The translations under genes and the position numbers were made by a program. Shown one piece after another: positions 49,012 through 55,479 of a DNA stretch of 55,479 bases. The DNA comes from Paulinella micropora (lineage: Eukaryota; Cercozoa; Imbricatea; Euglyphida). Location: the NCBI GenBank assembly GCA_009731375.1, contig BJOX01000338.1, forward strand, positions 443,901 through 499,379, given 5' to 3'. Each line of letters starts with the position of its first letter. The first letter of the stretch is position 1. Below the pieces are notes generated by a model. That model searched no databases. It was not told the DNA's origin and saw only the letters and a program-made list of their open reading frames with translations.

Positions 49012-49318
49012 AATTGCCAACGAAACTCTTGGGAATTTGAAAGAACGATTTACATCCGCTTTCGTCCACTTTGACCATGAAAATTGCCAACGAAACTTTT
49101 GGGAATTTGATAGAACGATTCACATCGAATCCGCTTTCGTCCGCTTTAACCATGAAAATTGCCAACGAAACTCTTGGGAATTTGAAAGAACGATCCACAT
49201 CCGCTTTCGTCCGCTTTAAGCATGAAAATTGCCAACGAAACTCTTGGGAATTTGAAAAAACGATCCACATCCGCTTTCGTCTGCTTTAACCATGAAAATT
49301 GCCAATGAAAGAAAAGAC
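49008..49318 (+). repeat. ~70-bp minisatellite, four and a part copies
   Basis: Units start GAAAATTGCCAACGAAACTC and end CCGCTTTCGTCCGCTTTAAC with CATG at the joint. Starts lie near 49010, 49079, 49154 and 49224, with a truncated copy at 49294. The second unit has a 5-bp insertion. Unit length is not a multiple of three, so this is not a coding repeat. Confidence 0.85.
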
Positions 49319-49407
49319 TTTTATCAGATTAAGGCCCCAGGTGACGCTGTAGTCCTGGCGTGCAGCCCAGAAGTAACTTAAGGCGTCGTTATTATTAAGG
49401 GAAGGCC

Positions 49408-50020
49408 CCCCCCCCCCCCCCCCCCCCCTCCNNNNNNNNNNNNNNNNNNNNNNNNNNNNNNNNNNNNNNNNNNNNNNNNNNNNNNNNNNNNNNNNNNNNN
49501 NNNNNNNNNNNNNNNNNNNNNNNNNNNNNNNNNNNNNNNNNNNNNNNNNNNNNNNNNNNNNNNNNNNNNNNNNNNNNNNNNNNNNNNNNNNNNNNNNNNN
49601 NNNNNNNNNNNNNNNNNNNNNNNNNNNNNNNNNNNNNNNNNNNNNNNNNNNNNNNNNNNNNNNNNNNNNNNNNNNNNNNNNNNNNNNNNNNNNNNNNNNN
49701 NNNNNNNNNNNNNNNNNNNNNNNNNNNNNNNNNNNNNNNNNNNNNNNNNNNNNNNNNNNNNNNNNNNNNNNNNNNNNNNNNNNNNNNNNNNNNNNNNNNN
49801 NNNNNNNNNNNNNNNNNNNNNNNNNNNNNNNNNNNNNNNNNNNNNNNNNNNNNNNNNNNNNNNNNNNNNNNNNNNNNNNNNNNNNNNNNNNNNNNNNNNN
49901 NNNNNNNNNNNNNNNNNNNNNNNNNNNNNNNNNNNNNNNNNNNNNNNNNNNNNNNNNNNNNNNNNNNNNNNNNNNNNNNNNNNNNNNNNNNNNNNNNNNN
50001 NNNNNNNNCCCCCCCCCCCC
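49408..50020. other. Poly-C tracts and assembly gap
   Basis: Poly-C, 577 N (49432-50008), then poly-C again. Confidence 0.98.
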
Positions 50021-50064
50021 GTCCTGGATGCCATCCTGATGCCCCATCTCGTCCCTCTATTCTA

Positions 50065-50170
50065 TCCCTACCACTATCCATTTTATAATCCATCCATATC
50101 TACCACTATCCATCCTACAATCTATGCATTTCTATCACTATCCATCCTATAATTTATCCACTCTCCACCT
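50065..50170 (+). repeat. 32-bp minisatellite, three copies
   Basis: CCACTATCCATYYTAYAATC-type units start near 50071, 50103 and 50135. The unique DNA from 50170 to 50640 contains no recognised gene. Confidence 0.7.
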
Positions 50171-50647
50171 ACTCCGTCGTCGGGGGCCCTTATAGGCCCC
50201 CCGTGCCTGTAATGTGATTAGTTCATGAATATCCCTCGATCCGCATGCCGAGCGGAGAGTCTTTTCCATCCGGCTTTCCGCCGCCCTCGCGTCCCTGCCC
50301 GGCAAAGTAAAAATAAATTCCGTGAGTTAGATATTCCCAATGTACCGTGGCTGTGATTGCCGTTTGGGCCCGTTGCCCTCCGCGGTACCTGTGGGTATAT
50401 TTGTATTACCCCCTCCCTTTCTCCTCTCTCAAACCTTCTTCATCTTTCTTCTCATCTCTCATTCTCAAGACTCATGCCGATCATGATCATATTCGTACCC
50501 CGTACGCTTACCCTTATTGTGCCGCCGCAGGCTGAGGGTGAATATAAAATTGAAGTTCGTGAGGGTGATCAGTCCTGCTACGTTGATGACCTCGCTCCGG
50601 GATCCCTGGCGGGTTATTATATTGTCCATCAAGGCTCGCAAGCCTGT

Positions 50648-50822
50648 CATCGCGTCCCCGCGCGGAATATATAGTAAACATCGCGACCTTCGCGGAATAA
50701 ATGCATATCATCGCGTCCCTACGCGGAAAGAAATTATATCGTCGCGCACCGCGCGGTATATCCTCATATCGTCGCGCCCGGCCTGCGCGGAATAAGAGTA
50801 TATCATCGCGCACCGCGCGACA
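50648..50822 (+). repeat. Regular ~31-bp array with CGCG...CGCG palindromes
   Basis: Six units start at 50648, 50679, 50709, 50740, 50770 and 50804 (spacing 30-34). Each has a conserved CRTCGCG, a few bases, then CGCGGAA or CGCGGTA, and about 12 variable AT-rich bases. Each conserved part can form a small hairpin. It looks superficially like a repeat-spacer array. Confidence 0.8.
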
Positions 50823-51174
50823 TGTCAAGTAAGCCGAAAGAAAACAATGTCGACAGGTAGAGATAGCTGTCGTGTATTTTCATGTGTTGCTTATAACCAG
50901 CACATGAAAGTACACAATTAGCATCTTTATTACTGGACGTAGCCCAAAGTTCCGAGGCCAAATTAACCAATGTTTACCGAACTTGATTACTGGACGTAGC
51001 CCAAAGTTTACTCGCCATGGATGTACTACTATCACCGGCAAAGTGCAAGTTCGAACGACACTAATAACAAGATGATATATCAGCAGTGACATGATATATT
51101 CTGACTGATAGCCAAACTGAGGAACTGTGATGAACACTGCAGAGGCTGCGGCCGCGTTTGCCGCCCCGCTGTTC
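50823..51174. other. Unique spacer with a short direct repeat
   Basis: ATTACTGGACGTAGCCCAAA occurs at about 50929 and 50987. No gene seen. Confidence 0.6.
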
Positions 51175-51377
51175 ATATTATTAATAATATGTAGCGCTGA
51201 CTCGGGCTGGTGACTCGGCGCAGCATGAGGCACAGATAGTGATTAACTTGATATATAATGTGACAACTTCCTCAGCAGTCAGGAGTCCTTGTGATATTAA
51301 TATTAATACTACGGTGTCAGCCAGTTGGAGAGCACTGGCAACAGCAGACAGGCTGCAGCTCAGCTACACTGTTGCAG
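51175..51377 (+). repeat. ~190-bp duplicated block, copy 1
   Basis: Starts near ATATGTAGCGCTGACTCGGG and ends CTACACTGTTGCAGGTAG. Nearly the same sequence, with several small indels, recurs at 51834-52018 beyond the foldback element and a gap. Confidence 0.88.
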
Positions 51378-51404
51378 GTAGGGGGGGGTTTTACTATTAC
51401 TGGA

Positions 51405-51672
51405 TACATTCAAGTGTCAAACTCAGCCATCAAATTTGAGTTAAGGGTCAGATTTCAGATTAGCGGTCAGATTTTAAATTAGCGGCCAGAATTCAAATTA
51501 GTTCGATTTAACTGTAACATTTCGCAAAAATAATATAAATTTTGCGGACGTATATAGCAGTTAAATTGAACTAATTTGAATTCTGATCACTAATTCAAAA
51601 CATGATCTGACCGCTAATCTGAAATCTAGCCGTTAACTAAAATTCGATGGCTAAGTTTGACACTTGAATGTA
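51405..51672. mobile_element. Foldback / MITE element 2
   Basis: Ends TACATTCAAGTGTCAAACT and its inverted copy, with long arms that pair for about 100 bp and TA at both ends (Tc1/mariner-type duplication). The core 51506-51566 matches the core of the element at 7737-8010 in reverse complement, including TAACATTTCGC and TTTTGCGGACG. No ORF. Confidence 0.85.
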
Positions 51673-51737
51673 CACAGTAATACTAATAAGTATTTGTAAG
51701 CCGATAAGGACTGTTGCCAGAGCCTCATCTGCCATAA

Positions 51738-51836
51738 CCCCCCCCCCCCCCCCCCCCCCAACCTCCCCCNNNNNNNNNNNNNNNNNNNNNNNNNNNNNNN
51801 NNNNNNNNNNNNNNNNNNNNNNCCCCCCCCCCCCCC
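51738..51836. other. Poly-C tracts and assembly gap
   Basis: Poly-C, 53 N (51770-51822), poly-C. Confidence 0.98.
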
Positions 51837-52018
51837 ATATTAATATGTAGCGCTGAGGGCTGGTGACTCACAGCATGAGGCACAGATAAGGATTAACTTG
51901 ATATATACAACTTCCTCAGCAGTCAGGAGTCCTTGTGATATTAATATTAATACCGTAGTACGGTGTCAGCCAGTTGGAGAGCAACAGCAGACAGGCTGCA
52001 GCTACACTGTTAGAGGTA
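51834..52018 (+). repeat. ~190-bp duplicated block, copy 2
   Basis: Partner of 51175-51377. Deletions of 2 to 13 bases separate the two copies. Confidence 0.88.
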
Positions 52019-52372
52019 TTAATATCATAAGCTTATGCAGCATATGAAAGGTCATAAGATCCCAATCTACCGGTACATGAGTAAGCTTAATACTAGACGA
52101 TGTGGGCCAAGCAACAGGCAAACCGGAATCCTTTAAAACTTATATATATCATTATAATATTATGAATGAGTATGGTAGTAGGGAATCTTGGGAATATCAT
52201 AGTGAGACGTATTAATATTTTATTCGTAAACTTTGGTACAATTCAGCCGGTGTAGACAAACACCGCTTTCAAAAATTGCTTCAGAAGAAGCAGTCAAGTT
52301 CTGCATGCGATTATGTGATTGGACGGCGCGTTGGCAGCCATGAGAGTTGGGTAGCTATATATATATGTATAT

Positions 52373-52407
<35 letters not shown>

Positions 52408-52513
52408 ATATATACATATATATATATATATAGAGAGAGAGAGATACGCTAGGCAGCACTGCGCTCACACGTTGAGCTGTCTTTCTCACTCATACATCAA
52501 ATTGAGCTGTGTC
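52019..52513. other. 3' flank of glucosidase gene
   Basis: AT-rich unique DNA, with a TA microsatellite at 52355-52431 and a short GA run. No gene recognised. Confidence 0.6.
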
Positions 52514-53804
52514 TTAGAAGACAAAGCGCACGCTCCAGTCTGAGCTGATCAGCACAGACGGTTTGCGCACCACCAGAAGTCCCGATGAGTCTTTTCTAAA
52601 CTCTAGCTCGGTGGCCGACACGCCAGCAGCGCTTAGCAATATTTGCTTAGGCTCTTTCTCAAACCCTGCGATCACGATCCGCTCCACCTTGCAGCTGCTT
52701 TCGTACGCGCCAGTGACTGGAGCGACGGCTCCTAGAGAAGAAGTGCCGGCGTCTTTCGCCGAAGCCGCCTTTGAGCTGAGAATATTGTCTTCGAAGACGA
52801 ACTTGCGCAGGATGTAGGCTCCTTGGCGATACTTGAAGCTTTTGCCATCGTCGATGTAGAGGTAGCCTGCGGCCGTGGTCGCGGGGTCTAGCGCGACGAC
52901 CAGCGTGTAGGGGTCCTTGACCATGAGCTCGCTGTTGCGACGAGCCCGCTCTATGTATGTATGTATGTATGTATGTGTGAGTGTGTGTGTATGTATGTAT
53001 GTATGTATGTATGTATGTATGTATTCATGTATGCATTCATGTAACCCTGCTTGGCAACAATGGAGCCTCCTCTCTGGAACACAGGCGTGTACGAGAGCGG
53101 CGACGACACCGTGTAGGACGCCCCACCCTTGTAAGATTTCCAGCTGTCCTGTGCGTACCACACGCTGGCAGCGCCTGGTAGGTAGACCTTGGTACTGGCT
53201 TGCTTGGCTTTGGTCACTGGCTTGACCTATAGACATGTAGAAATACAGACATACAGAAATACAGACATAAAGACACTACCTACCTACCTACCTACCTACC
53301 CTTCTACGCGCATACCTACCTCATACATACATGCATACATGCATGCATTACAAACATACATACATACATACATTACATACATACATTACATACATACATT
53401 ACATACATACATTACATTACATACATACATTACATACCTATATTACATACCTACATTACATACCTACATTACATACCTACATTACATACCTACATTACAT
53501 ACCTACATTACATACCTACATTACATACCTACATTACATACCTACATTACATACCTACATTACATTCCTACATTACATACCTACATTACATACCTACATT
53601 ATATACATACATTACATACATACATACATACATTACATACATACATTACATACATACATTACATACATACATTACATACATACATTACATACATACATTA
53701 CATACATACATTACATACATACATTACATACATACATACATACATACATATATACGTACGTACATACATACATACATACATACATACATACATACATACA
53801 TACA

Positions 53805-53859
<55 letters not shown>

Positions 53860-53885
53860 CATATATACATACATACATACATACA

Positions 53886-53917
<32 letters not shown>

Positions 53918-54282
53918 CATTACATACATACATACATACATATATTACATTCATACATTACATACATTACATACATACATTACATACATACATAAGCTTA
54001 CATATATAAGCTTACATATATAAGCTTACATATATAAGCTTACATATATAAGCTTACATACATACATGCATACATACATGCATGCATGTATGCATACATA
54101 TTTGCATACATACATACATACATACATACACACATACATACATACATGCATGCATACATACATACATACATACATACAAACATACATACATACATACATA
54201 CATACATACATACCAAGAAAGCGTCGCCCATCATGAAGGAGTCTTGGTTGGCGAAGGTCTCCGCGTCTGTGGGGAACTCAGC
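52514..54282 (-). CDS. GANAB: Glucosidase II alpha subunit (GH31), C-terminal exons
   Basis: Three minus-strand exons: 54282-54214, 53226-53046 and 52950-52514, stop TAA, with GT-AG borders and agreeing phases. The upstream exons lie outside the window. Exon pieces are [14 protein letters not shown], then [28 protein letters not shown] and, across the splice, [42 protein letters not shown] and [13 protein letters not shown] follow, with [16 protein letters not shown] at the end. Together these match the C-terminal beta domains of GH31 glucosidase II alpha, closest to plant PSL5/RSW3-type sequences. The family trims glucose from N-glycans in the ER during protein-folding control. The catalytic Asp residues lie upstream and are not visible. 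Introns are CATA microsatellite. Confidence 0.88.
53227..54213. repeat. CATA/TTACATAC array in glucosidase intron
   Basis: Nearly 1 kb of CATA units, with TTACATACC dodecamer-like repeats (53370-53600) and four AAGCTTACATATAT repeats (53995-54055). Confidence 0.92.
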
Positions 54283-54957
<675 letters not shown>

Positions 54958-54959
<2 letters not shown>

Positions 54960-55356
54960 GAGATATCGACTAATGTCAGAAAAAAGGAGCTTCTGATTTC
55001 GTCAACCAAGGAAGTCTGTGGGTAAAGTATTAACCCGATGCCCAGCTAAGCCGTGATGTTTGCACGGAAGGGACTGATACAGGCGATACCAAANNNNNNN
55101 NNNNNNNNNNNNNNNNNNNNNNNNNNNNNNNNNNNNNNNNNNNNNNNNNNNNNNNNNNNNNNNNNNNNNNNNNNNNNNNNNNNNNNNNNNNNNNNNNNNN
55201 NNNNNNNNNNNNNNNNNNNNNNNNNNNNNNNNNNNNNNNNNNNNNNNNNNNNNNNNNNNNNNNNNNNNNNNNNNNNNNNNNNNNNNNNNNNNNNNNNNNN
55301 NNNNNNNNNNNNNNNNNNNNNNNNNNNNNNNNNACACCATCCCCTAATTCTCTGTC

Positions 55357-55396
<40 letters not shown>

Positions 55397-55479
55397 GGAT
55401 GGATGGATGGATGGATGGATGGATAGATAGATGAAATATCGACTAATGTCAGAAAAAAGGAGCTTCTGATTTCGTCAAC
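54958..55479. repeat. Duplicated 46-bp sequence across a gap at the window end
   Basis: GATGARATATCGACTAATGT followed by CAGAAAAAAGGAGCTTCTGA and TTTCGTCAAC occurs at 54958-55003 and again at 55432-55479, one base different. Both follow a GATA array. A 240-N gap (55094-55333) lies between. It is intronic to the glucosidase gene if that gene continues upstream. Confidence 0.85.

Noticed and set aside
50648-50822. CRISPR array
   Set aside because: The units are imperfect, the variable parts are about 12 bases and AT-rich, the genome is eukaryotic, and no cas gene is present.
50347-50828. Short ORFs at 50.3-50.8 kb
   Set aside because: Overlapping on both strands, no homology recognised, and part is the CGCG array.

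Overview
This is a eukaryotic nuclear window. It has spliced genes with GT-AG introns, LTR retrotransposons, a tRNA-derived SINE and short inverted-repeat DNA elements, and no operons or bacterial signals. Introns and spacers are packed with di-, tri- and tetranucleotide microsatellites (CATA, GATA, CT, CA, ATT). Exons are short and GC-rich. The gene set (a DUF2358 protein, an RlmN-like radical SAM methyltransferase with plant/algal-style sequence, and a glucosidase II alpha subunit closest to plant forms) suggests an alga or other protist. The species cannot be named from sequence alone. Seven runs of N interrupt the window.

Layout. 83-6319 (+): a split DUF2358-type gene with two apparent frame breaks. 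7737-8010: foldback element. 8490-9011 (-): a small gene with a NUMOD1-like DNA-binding repeat. 9.1-17.5 kb: mostly microsatellites and SINE-like units. 17.55-27.64 kb (+): an RlmN-like radical SAM gene of at least 18 exons, whose last exon adds a glutamine-rich tail and a predicted membrane segment. 28.08-48.45 kb: a nested mobile-element block. A short terminal-inverted-repeat element has been split by a decayed Ty1/copia element (28645-37671, minus strand) and an apparently intact Ty3/gypsy element (37704-48312, plus strand). 48.5-52.5 kb: minisatellites, a second foldback element and a duplicated block around a gap. 52514-54282 (-): the 3' exons of glucosidase II alpha, with the rest beyond the window.

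Three observations stand out. First, both large plus-strand genes carry many decayed partial copies of their own exons. Each copy usually keeps one splice boundary and then breaks off into a microsatellite. Second, the gypsy gag and pol lie in one frame, separated by a single UGA codon, which suggests stop-codon readthrough. Third, two foldback elements 43 kb apart share a palindromic core but have different arms.
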